DNA of 36,689 bases from Bacteroidota bacterium (GTDB lineage Bacteria > Bacteroidota > Bacteroidia > Bacteroidales > M50B96), in assembly GCA_024762835.1 (NCBI GenBank), contig JANTGP010000009.1:1-36689 (forward strand), written 5' to 3'. Shown piece by piece: positions 19,109 to 27,494 of this stretch (within the stretch, counting starts at the first letter, position 1; each line of letters begins with the position of its first letter). The notes beneath the pieces were generated by a model, which had not been told where the DNA came from, made no database searches, and saw nothing but the letters and a program-made list of their open reading frames with translations. The position numbers and the translations under genes are program-made.

Positions 19109-22084
19109 ATGGATAATATACAAATAGATAAAAAGCACCCCAGCAAATATTATTTTGCAGAAACATCATTTAACCAATTGATGAAGAATCGAATAAATCA
19201 GGTGTTATTGGTTTGTAGCACATACGATGCTTTTACAATTGAAGAAGACGGCCGGATCGATGAGCAGATTTTCATGGAATATGTTTCGCTAAATCTTCGG
19301 TATCCACCTCACTTCATTCATGTTGCATCAGCAAAGTCCGCATTTGAGATTATTAAGGAAGAGCAAATAGACCTTGTAATAACCATGCTTAGCATACCCG
19401 ATATGGATAGCATTGAGTTTGCTGCAATTCTTAAAAAGAAACATCCCTCAATCCCAATAGTGTTGTTAACAGCATTCTCTCGTGAAGTAACATTGCGATT
19501 ACAGAAATATGACCATAATTTTATTGATTATGTATTCTCGTGGATGGGAAATGCCGATATTTTATTAGCTATTATAAAGCTAATAGAAGATAAAATGAAT
19601 GTTGAGCATGACGTATTTGATGTTGGTGTCCAAACAATTATTCTGGTTGAGGACTCAATAAAATTCTACTCAAGCTATTTGCCAAATATTTATAAGATAA
19701 TATTTAAGCAATCGAAAATGTTTATGCGTGAAGGTCTTAATGAGCATAAGCAAATGTTAAGGATGAGAGGACGACCAAAGATACTTCTTGCAACAAACTA
19801 CGAAGAGGCAATTGAACTCTACGAGAAATTCAAATCTAATCTTTTAGGTGTAATCTCAGATATCTCATATTACAGAAATGAAAAAAGAGATAAGAAAGCC
19901 GGTTTTAGATTATGCAAGAAAATAAAGGAAGATAATCCGTATATGCCTTTGTTGCTGCAATCTACCGACATGAATAACAGAAAAGAAGCTAAGAAATTAA
20001 GAGTAGGGTTTATCCATAAACTTTCAAAAACCTTACCTCTTGAGCTTAGAGATTTTATTACCGAATATTTTGCATTTGGTGATTTTAAATTTATTGACCC
20101 CAAAAGCTCAAAAGTACTTTTTAGGGTTTCGGATATGAAATCATTGCAAGCTGTGATTTATAAAATACCCGACGATTCTCTTATGTATCATTTTGAAAGA
20201 AATCACTTCTCAAAATGGCTGAATGCACGAGCCCTTTTCCCTATTGCAGAAGTATTCAAATACCTGCAAACTTCCGACTTCAGCAACCTTGATCAAATTA
20301 GAAGATTCCTTTTTGAAACAATCTCTAACTTTAGAACAAATAAAGGAAGGGGAATAATCTCAAAGTTTTATCACGAACGCTATGACGAATATCAAATTTT
20401 TTCGAGAATAGGCGAAGGACAACTTGGTGGCAAAGCAAGAGGTTTGGCATTTGTCGACTCGCTAATTAAGAGAAACTGGCTGCTTGACAAATATGATGAT
20501 ATTCATATTACAATTCCGCGTACAGTTGTGCTAAGCACTGATGTATTTGATGAATTTATGGAAGAAAATGATTTATACGGAATTGCTTTGTCAGACATAT
20601 CCGATGAGGAAATTTTAAGCCATTTTCTAAAAGCAAGATTAAATTCTCAATTGCATAAAGACTTTTTCTCGTTTATCCGTATTGTAGACGGGCCAATTGC
20701 CATCAGATCCTCAAGTCTACTTGAAGATTCACACTATCAACCCTTTGCGGGAATTTATTCCACGTATATGATTCCGGTTGATAAATCGAGTGAATATTTA
20801 ATGTTGGAAATGCTAACCGATGCAATAAAATCTGTTTACGCTTCGGTTTTTTATAAAGACAGTAAAGCCTATATGAATGCTACTTCAAATGTTATTTCAG
20901 AAGAAAAAATGGCAATCGTTCTTCAACAAGTATGCGGAAAGCAATATGACAATTATTTTTATCCGGTAATTTCAGGTGTAGCACGATCTGTAAATTTTTA
21001 TCCTATTGAACCCGAAAAGGCAGAAGATGGAATTGTTAATCTTGCCTTTGGATTGGGTAAGCATGTAGTTGAAGGTGATACAACTTTGCGGTTTTCACCT
21101 AAATATCCTAAAAAGATTCTTCAACTCTCAACACCCGATATGGCATTAAGAGAATCTCAAAAAAAATTCTATGCTCTCGATATCTGCAATAATAGCTTTG
21201 TTCCATCAACAGATGACGGGATAAATTTGAAGCATCTCAGAATAAAAGAAGCAGAGAAACACAATAGCCTAAAATATGTTGCTTCAACATACGATTACCA
21301 AAATAATATTATTCGTGACGGGATTAATTACGAAGGCAAAAAGATAATAACTTTTGCCAATATACTTAAATATAACAGTTTCCCTCTTGCCGAGATTCTT
21401 TCTGATTTGCTTGAAATAGGTCAACGCGAAATGAATAATCCCGTTGAAATTGAATTTGCTGTTCATCTCGATGTTCCAACAGGAAAACCAAAGATTTTTA
21501 ATGTGCTTCAAATACGACCAATAGTTGATAATCAGGAAAGCATTAAAGATAATTTGAAGGATATAGACACGAAGGACACAATAATATATTCAAACTCAGC
21601 TTTGGGCAATGGAATAATCAACGATGTGTATGACTTTGTATATGTAAAACCCGAAAGTTTCGATGCCTCACGTACAAACGAGATTGCAAATATTATTGGA
21701 GATATAAACAGCAGGTTTATTGAAAATGACAAGAATTATATTTTAATTGCACCTGGCAGGTGGGGCTCAAGCGACCCATGGTTGGGTATTCCTGTTAACT
21801 GGTCGCAAATATCGGCAGTTAGAGTCCTAATAGAATCAGGCTTAAACAATTACAGAATTGACCCAAGTCAAGGCACACACTTTTTTCAAAACCTGACATC
21901 ATTTGGTGTAGGCTTTTTTACAATTAATCCATATATGGATGATGGTTTTTATGACTTGGAATATTTGAATAAGCAAGAAGCTGTTTACGAAGATGAGTTT
22001 GTAAGACATATTAAGTTCGAGAAACCATTGGTGATTAAAATTGACGGAAAAAAGAATATAGGTGTTGTAATGAAAAGCAAATAA
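19109..22084 (+). CDS. Response-regulator / PEP-synthase-type ATP-grasp (PPDK_N) fusion protein
   Basis: Degenerate REC (DLVITMLSIPDMDSIEF); second REC (TIILVEDS ... GVISDISY ... LLLQSTD ... FIHKLSK); PPDK_N (RIGEGQLGGKARGLAFVDSL, PIAIRSSSLLEDSHYQPFAGIYSTY, VLQIRPIV); C-terminal GRWGSSDPWLGIPVNWSQISAVRVLIESG. Confidence 0.85.
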   Translation: MDNIQIDKKHPSKYYFAETSFNQLMKNRINQVLLVCSTYDAFTIEEDGRIDEQIFMEYVSLNLRYPPHFIHVASAKSAFEIIKEEQIDLVITMLSIPDMDSIEFAAILKKKHPSIPIVLLTAFSREVTLRLQKYDHNFIDYVFSWMGNADILLAIIKLIEDKMNVEHDVFDVGVQTIILVEDSIKFYSSYLPNIYKIIFKQSKMFMREGLNEHKQMLRMRGRPKILLATNYEEAIELYEKFKSNLLGVISDISYYRNEKRDKKAGFRLCKKIKEDNPYMPLLLQSTDMNNRKEAKKLRVGFIHKLSKTLPLELRDFITEYFAFGDFKFIDPKSSKVLFRVSDMKSLQAVIYKIPDDSLMYHFERNHFSKWLNARALFPIAEVFKYLQTSDFSNLDQIRRFLFETISNFRTNKGRGIISKFYHERYDEYQIFSRIGEGQLGGKARGLAFVDSLIKRNWLLDKYDDIHITIPRTVVLSTDVFDEFMEENDLYGIALSDISDEEILSHFLKARLNSQLHKDFFSFIRIVDGPIAIRSSSLLEDSHYQPFAGIYSTYMIPVDKSSEYLMLEMLTDAIKSVYASVFYKDSKAYMNATSNVISEEKMAIVLQQVCGKQYDNYFYPVISGVARSVNFYPIEPEKAEDGIVNLAFGLGKHVVEGDTTLRFSPKYPKKILQLSTPDMALRESQKKFYALDICNNSFVPSTDDGINLKHLRIKEAEKHNSLKYVASTYDYQNNIIRDGINYEGKKIITFANILKYNSFPLAEILSDLLEIGQREMNNPVEIEFAVHLDVPTGKPKIFNVLQIRPIVDNQESIKDNLKDIDTKDTIIYSNSALGNGIINDVYDFVYVKPESFDASRTNEIANIIGDINSRFIENDKNYILIAPGRWGSSDPWLGIPVNWSQISAVRVLIESGLNNYRIDPSQGTHFFQNLTSFGVGFFTINPYMDDGFYDLEYLNKQEAVYEDEFVRHIKFEKPLVIKIDGKKNIGVVMKSK

Positions 22085-22087
22085 GAT

Positions 22088-22432
22088 ATGGCAAAAAAGA
22101 ATAAGAAAATAAAAGGTGTGGTTTATTCAACAAACCCTGATTATAATTACGATTTTGACGAAGAACAGGCTGAAGTAACATTAGCACCACAACAACAAAA
22201 CTTAAAAGTTTTATTAGACCGTAAACAACGTAAAGGAAAATCAGTAACTCTCATTAGTGGTTTTACCGGTTCGTCTGAAGATTTAAAAGACTTAGGAAAA
22301 ATACTAAAAACAAAATGCGGTGTTGGCGGCTCGGTAAAGAATAGCGAGATACTTATTCAGGGTGATTTTCGAGATAAGATAATTGAAATCCTGGGTGCTA
22401 TGGGATATAAAGTTAAAAAAGGTGGCGGCTAA
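22088..22432 (+). CDS. SUI1/eIF1-like translation factor (YciH family)
   Basis: [61 protein letters not shown]. Confidence 0.93.
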   Translation: MAKKNKKIKGVVYSTNPDYNYDFDEEQAEVTLAPQQQNLKVLLDRKQRKGKSVTLISGFTGSSEDLKDLGKILKTKCGVGGSVKNSEILIQGDFRDKIIEILGAMGYKVKKGGG

Positions 22433-22567
22433 AATTAATTTTTAATATTTTTGTTAGAAGAAATGTTTTATTCTATAAACCATAGCACTAAATTAATGAA
22501 AACATGGCCTAAAACTATTTCTTACAATAAATAAGCAAATAAAATGTTATTTTAATAAACTAATATC

Positions 22568-23272
22568 ATGAAAAATAAATCAATCTTAATCTTATCTTTA
22601 TTTATTTTACTACCCTTTATGCTTTTATCGCAAAATAAAAGCAGAGGAGGTATTCATGGCTCGTATATTGGCAATTACAATCCATTTGTTTTACATGTAA
22701 GCGAAAATATAGGCTCAACAAATCTTAGCTATGTATTAAGTTCACCTGATATTTTTCCCACTCCCGAGCAGTCGTTAAAAGCTTATCAATTTGGTTTTCT
22801 TAATGCAAAAAAGGATTGGCACGATTTCCGTTTTTCGTTTATTTATATGCCGGAAACCACTAAAAGCTATTCGAAAATTAAATATGCAAACGGCAACTGG
22901 CTCGATCTTGCAGGTACCGAAATAGTAAGCAAGAACATGGAACTATATCAAATGAATATGAGCCATATTTATAAACTGAATTTAATGTTACATCGTATTT
23001 ATTTATTAGCTGGTTTCGGAGGTGGCGGCGGTGTTATCAGATGGCCCTCATATAACAGCGAAGGAAGTGATTTGTATTTCTTAACATACTATGCATATCC
23101 AATTGCCGGAATTGAAATAAAACTATTGAAAAGGCTGGCTTTAACAGGTGAATATCATTATCAATACGGCGAAACAAATACACAAACTGTTTCGGTTACA
23201 GGTGGTAAAACTATTTATAATTATGAAATCGAAGGTCATGAACTTTCTGTAGGCGTAAATATTTATTTTTAA
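22568..23272 (+). CDS. Putative outer membrane beta-barrel / secreted protein, unknown function
   Basis: Signal peptide; alternating beta pattern, terminal GHELSVGVNIYF. Confidence 0.6.
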   Translation: MKNKSILILSLFILLPFMLLSQNKSRGGIHGSYIGNYNPFVLHVSENIGSTNLSYVLSSPDIFPTPEQSLKAYQFGFLNAKKDWHDFRFSFIYMPETTKSYSKIKYANGNWLDLAGTEIVSKNMELYQMNMSHIYKLNLMLHRIYLLAGFGGGGGVIRWPSYNSEGSDLYFLTYYAYPIAGIEIKLLKRLALTGEYHYQYGETNTQTVSVTGGKTIYNYEIEGHELSVGVNIYF

Positions 23273-25239
23273 TCAGATACTTGTTCTCTGCCCAGATTCT
23301 TTATTCCCGAAAATATTACTGATAAATCATTAATCAGATTATAGTCTTTGCTGTAAATGAGATTCAACTTTTCTATCTGTTTATTTGTCAGGGTTTTATT
23401 ATAATGATTATCAAGCAGCGAAAGAACAGGTGTTTTTAGCTTCGGAAGGTGTTTTATTTCAATCTCTTTTGATGAGAAATAACCAACCCAAGTTTTAAAT
23501 CCAAACAACACTTTAAAAATATTCTTAAACAATCCTGCTTTGTCATTCTCAAAAAATACAAAGACAGGACTAGCGATTAAAATTAGTACACTTACGATAA
23601 TATCAAACAATCTCTTTTTACGCACATTTACCGCCTTTGAGATAGTGTTATTATCAAGCACATATAAATCACCGGCTGTTTCTATCGAATTACTACCAAT
23701 AACCGAAAAACTTTCAGGAGGAGCTATCTTATATTCAACACTACTTCCCGACAGTTGATGCATATTTCGTATTATCTGCCCCGAAGAAATATCTTTAGAT
23801 GAAAAAACGAGCTCATCAATATTATTAATCACAACAATATCGTAAAGCTGAGAGATATGTCCAAGGCAATTACTATAATCACCTATTTCGTTCGGACTTA
23901 CAAAACCAACAATATTTGTATCAAAAGAAAGCTGATTTAATAGTGTTGATATTCTTGAATACTCTTTAGGACTTCCAACAATAACAATCTTTTTTCGCTG
24001 TCCGAGATTTAATTTAAATTTAATAAAGGGTAGAAAATGAAATATTAAACGGTAAATGATAAGAGAAAATAGCGACCATACAAAACCAAAAAGAATTAAA
24101 GCTCTTGAAAACCTCAGATTTTCATTTAATAAGCTATAAATCACAAGTATTATTATTGTACCTATGCTTAGCCCTTTAATTATGCTTTTTAGTTTAACAC
24201 CTTTCTCGTACGCACCTGAGAAATATAATGAAAGTAACCAAATAACAATATATGATGGAACAGCATACATTAAAAACTCATCGGGATAAGTGCTATCGCC
24301 AAATTTGTAATGCTCCCACAAGGCTTTAATAACAACAAAACCAAAGAAAATTATAAGTGCATCAATAAGAGGAAAAATGATTCTTTTTATAAATCTGTCC
24401 AAAATCGACAAAGCAGCTCTGAAATAAATAGAAATGTTGATTAACAAAGTAAATAAAGAAGCACGCTTTCCGCTAAAATGCTTATTTGCAAAAATTATCA
24501 TTGCATTATAAAACATCAGAACATAATTCAGACTTCCTTTTTTGGTGCTTTCACCCTTATAATGAATTATAGTTGTTCCTGGGAAATAATAATTCTTATA
24601 CCCACCTTTAATAATACGGTAAGATAAATCAATATCTTCGCCATACATAAAAAAACTCTCATCCAACATTCCAACTTTATCAATGGCTTCTTTGCGTAAA
24701 AGCATAAACGCACCGGACAAAATCTCTACTTCATTTATTTTATCTTTGTCGAGATGCCCTAAATGATATTTTGCAAAGCGTTTTGAATGGGGGAATATAC
24801 TTGATAAGCCAAACATTTTATAAAATGCAATTATTGGTGTAGGCAATGCCCGTTTCGATTCAGGCAGGAAATGCCCTTTACCGTCAATCATCTTCACACC
24901 TACTCCACCTGCATCAGGATGAGAATCGGCAAAAGCGAGTAGCTTTGTAAAGCTGTCTTCCTCAACAACAGTATCAGGATTAAGCAAAAGCACGTATTCC
25001 CCTTGTGCAATTTTAATTGCCTGATTATTTGCAACCGAGAAACCTGTATTCTTTTTGTTTTCAATTAAGCTTACCTCCGGAAACTTCTCACTTATCATTG
25101 CACAAGAGCCATCAAGCGAATTGTTATCAACAACAATAATCTCAGCTTCGATATGCCTGATTGCATTAATAACCGAATGCAGACATTGCTCGATAAAATA
25201 TTTTACATTGTAGTTTACTATTACAATACTTAGCTTCAT
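23269..25239 (-). CDS. GT2 glycosyltransferase fused to a polyprenyl glycosylphosphotransferase-like membrane region with truncated catalytic core
   Basis: GT2: SIVIVNYNVKYFIEQCLHSV, IIVVDNNSLDGS, YVLLLNPDTVVEEDS. C-term: TM helices, Rossmann-like RKKIVIVGSPKEY, RKKRLFDIIVSVLILIASPVFVFF, KVLFGFKTWVGYF. Confidence 0.85.
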   Translation of the reverse strand: MKLSIVIVNYNVKYFIEQCLHSVINAIRHIEAEIIVVDNNSLDGSCAMISEKFPEVSLIENKKNTGFSVANNQAIKIAQGEYVLLLNPDTVVEEDSFTKLLAFADSHPDAGGVGVKMIDGKGHFLPESKRALPTPIIAFYKMFGLSSIFPHSKRFAKYHLGHLDKDKINEVEILSGAFMLLRKEAIDKVGMLDESFFMYGEDIDLSYRIIKGGYKNYYFPGTTIIHYKGESTKKGSLNYVLMFYNAMIIFANKHFSGKRASLFTLLINISIYFRAALSILDRFIKRIIFPLIDALIIFFGFVVIKALWEHYKFGDSTYPDEFLMYAVPSYIVIWLLSLYFSGAYEKGVKLKSIIKGLSIGTIIILVIYSLLNENLRFSRALILFGFVWSLFSLIIYRLIFHFLPFIKFKLNLGQRKKIVIVGSPKEYSRISTLLNQLSFDTNIVGFVSPNEIGDYSNCLGHISQLYDIVVINNIDELVFSSKDISSGQIIRNMHQLSGSSVEYKIAPPESFSVIGSNSIETAGDLYVLDNNTISKAVNVRKKRLFDIIVSVLILIASPVFVFFENDKAGLFKNIFKVLFGFKTWVGYFSSKEIEIKHLPKLKTPVLSLLDNHYNKTLTNKQIEKLNLIYSKDYNLINDLSVIFSGIKNLGREQVSD

Positions 25240-25246
25240 TATTGCA

Positions 25247-25254
25247 CAAAGTTA
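25247..25254 (-). promoter_or_regulatory. Bacteroidota -7 promoter element (TAACTTTG) very close to the start codon
   Basis: CAAAGTTA on the plus strand; G of the motif lies 7 nt from the ATG at 25239. Confidence 0.35.
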
Positions 25255-25278
25255 TTCTATTTACACGGATATCAAGGA

Positions 25279-25905
25279 CTATTTACTAAATACATCCGAG
25301 AATTCCGACCTGTTAACTATAGACCTGCCCAGAGTAATCTCATCAGCATACTCAAGTTCATCGCCAATTGAAACACCTCTGGCAATGATAGATATTTTTA
25401 CCGGCAAATTATTAAGTTTACGATAAATATAAAAATTTGTTGTGTCACCCTCCATAGTGGTGCTTAGAGCAAAAATAATCTCATCTACTTTATCCTGCTT
25501 AACTTTCTCGAGGAGACTATTAATATTCAAATCGCTCGGGCCAATTCCATCCATAGGTGAGATGATACCTCCTAATACATGATATACGCCATTATACTGT
25601 CTTGTAGCCTCAATAGCCATTATATCCTTTATGTTCTCAACAATACAAATCGTGCGGTGGTCTCTATATGTGTCTGAACAAATAGAGCAAATATCGGTTT
25701 CTGAAATATTATGGCAAATTGTACAATGCTTTATTTCTTTCCTCAGTTTAATTATTGTATTACCAAATATTTCAACATCTTCTTCCTCTTGTCGAAGTAA
25801 ATGAAGCACAAGTCGTAAAGCTGTCTTTTTACCAATGCCGGGTAGTTTTGAAAACTCATTTACAGCATTTTCCAATAATTTAGAAGAATAATTACCAATA
25901 TCCAT
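25279..25905 (-). CDS. recR: Recombination protein RecR
   Basis: [27 protein letters not shown], zinc finger [16 protein letters not shown], Toprim segment. ATG at 25905 preferred over TTG 25926, which lies inside a -7 promoter motif. Confidence 0.96.
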   Translation of the reverse strand: MDIGNYSSKLLENAVNEFSKLPGIGKKTALRLVLHLLRQEEEDVEIFGNTIIKLRKEIKHCTICHNISETDICSICSDTYRDHRTICIVENIKDIMAIEATRQYNGVYHVLGGIISPMDGIGPSDLNINSLLEKVKQDKVDEIIFALSTTMEGDTTNFYIYRKLNNLPVKISIIARGVSIGDELEYADEITLGRSIVNRSEFSDVFSK

Positions 25906-25923
25906 TTCGTGAAAGTTTACCTG

Positions 25924-25931
25924 CAAAAGTA
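25924..25931 (-). promoter_or_regulatory. Bacteroidota -7 promoter element (TACTTTTG) for recR
   Basis: CAAAAGTA on the plus strand, 18 nt upstream of ATG 25905. Confidence 0.5.
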
Positions 25932-26109
25932 ATATATTTTATTATTTGTGCCTGATAAAACATTTTTCTTTCCGGCTAAAACCTGATAATTTAATACTTT
26001 ATGTTTTAGTTTAGCACTCGCAAAATACTATTCCGGTTTTTACCGTATAAATGACTAAAAATGTATAGTCCTGAAATAGCTTGACTGTATTTCAAATCCC
26101 CCTTGTATT

Positions 26110-26143
26110 CCCCCTTCCGACAACTGTACGGAATCTAAGGGGG
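26110..26143. repeat. Intergenic hairpin CCCCCTT-CCG...CGG-...AAGGGGG
   Basis: Inverted repeat CCCCCTT (26110-26116) / AAGGGGG (26137-26143), with inner CCG/CGG, in a ~400-nt non-coding gap. Confidence 0.6.
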
Positions 26144-26334
26144 ACAGTACGAACGAGGATTTTTGAGGACCGAAATTTATTGTCCGCAAGATGATTATTA
26201 CTTAGTTGCTTAAAATGAAGCGTTCTGAAAAAGCTTAAGTGTTTTTACCGGACATTAGTGATATCGCTCTGAATGACAATGTAAATATTGAAATTGGGAT
26301 GTGGTATTCTTACATTCAGTCAACTTAGTTCTTT

Positions 26335-27120
26335 CTAAAATATTAAGTTGAAACCATTATCCTTAGACCTAAATTTTTCTATTTCAGCTTTATAAAACTT
26401 TATCTGCTGACGACAAACAAAATCTCTAAATATTGAAATATCCTTAAGTTCTTCGGTTTTATTTAATGCATCAATATACTCAGCTCTATCCTCAGTAAAG
26501 ATTTTAATTAAAGGTTCTTGATGATACATTTGGATGTAATTCATCATTAATCTTGATGCACGACCATTTCCGTCACCAAAGGGATGTATACTCACCAGAT
26601 TGTAATGTATATCAGCCGATAGTTTTAATATTTCATTACCGGAAACATTATCAAGTCTTTGGTTGACAGAGTTAATAAGATGAATCATTAAGTTTTCGAC
26701 TTTAGAAAAATCAGGAAAATATTTTTTATCTACATAGACTTGTGCTTTACGAAAATCACCCAATGATGAATCAAATGTACCTGACATTGTATTTATCAAT
26801 CCACCGGTATTTTTCATTACAAGTGCGGCAACTTGTTTTATTAGATCAATACTTATCTTTTGTTTCTGCTTAGCTTCTTCTTTAAGAAACAAAAATGCAA
26901 AATAATGATCCTTAACCATCAAATGGTCAATCAAGGGTTTCCCTTTTGCTGTAATATCATTCTCCAACAATAATTTAGTATCATTCTCAGATAATGAACA
27001 GCCTTCAATCTTGGTAGAATTATATACAATAGAAATCATTGAAAATTTTTCATAATCAATAGCTTCTGACAACTCCAGATCAATATATTCTTTCCTTAAT
27101 ATTTCTAATTCACTCCACAT
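26335..27120 (-). CDS. Fic family protein (class II, N-terminal inhibitory helix)
   Basis: Inhibitory motif NSTKIEG; complete Fic core HPFGDGNGRASRLMM. Confidence 0.94.
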   Translation of the reverse strand: MWSELEILRKEYIDLELSEAIDYEKFSMISIVYNSTKIEGCSLSENDTKLLLENDITAKGKPLIDHLMVKDHYFAFLFLKEEAKQKQKISIDLIKQVAALVMKNTGGLINTMSGTFDSSLGDFRKAQVYVDKKYFPDFSKVENLMIHLINSVNQRLDNVSGNEILKLSADIHYNLVSIHPFGDGNGRASRLMMNYIQMYHQEPLIKIFTEDRAEYIDALNKTEELKDISIFRDFVCRQQIKFYKAEIEKFRSKDNGFNLIF

Positions 27121-27128
27121 AATGCTTA

Positions 27129-27136
27129 CAAAGATA
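27129..27136 (-). promoter_or_regulatory. Bacteroidota -7 promoter element (TATCTTTG) upstream of fic
   Basis: CAAAGATA on the plus strand; 8 nt from the ATG at 27120. Confidence 0.4.
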
Positions 27137-27337
27137 ACTTATTTTTTTCATCGAAGCTTAGTTGGTTTATTCATATATGCATTTTATTTAACCATAGGCC
27201 TGCCAAAATCAACTGATTAACTTTTCCATATATCTTTATTGCTAAATTACAGGAGGGTTTCTTTAGGTTTTTGCATACATTAATAAACATTGATAAATAA
27301 AATATCCTGCCCCTAATTTTCTTTAATGGAAAATCAC

Positions 27338-27345
27338 TATCTTTG
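27338..27345 (+). promoter_or_regulatory. Bacteroidota -7 promoter element (TATCTTTG) for the queCDEF operon
   Basis: TAnnTTTG ~19 nt upstream of the preQ1 aptamer. Confidence 0.55.
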
Positions 27346-27363
27346 CAGTCGCAAATTAGAGAA

Positions 27364-27405
27364 AGACAGTTCGTAACCATCCTGTCTCTAAAAAAAACTA
27401 GGAAA
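27364..27405 (+). ncRNA. preQ1-I riboswitch aptamer
   Basis: AGACAG-TTCGTAACCATC-CTGTCT-CTAAAAAAAACTAGGAAA: 6-bp P1, preQ1-I-like loop (GTAACC) and A-rich tail ending CTAGGA, upstream of queCDEF. Confidence 0.85.
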
Positions 27406-27494
27406 GCAATTATTCACATTTGCAATATGTGCTGTTCGGCATATTAATTATCCTTCTTTTTTATTTTTGGTTACGGCTTAAATATTTAGATATT

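Noticed and set aside
27171-27380. 69-aa minus-strand ORF
   Set aside because: Overlaps the que promoter and riboswitch in antisense; no recognisable protein features.
27420-27494. In-frame hydrophobic N-terminal extension of QueC (MQYVLFGILIILLFYFWLRLKYLDI) starting at TTG
   Set aside because: QueC proteins start at MKAIVLLSGG; the segment lies in the riboswitch leader and is most simply untranslated T-rich DNA.
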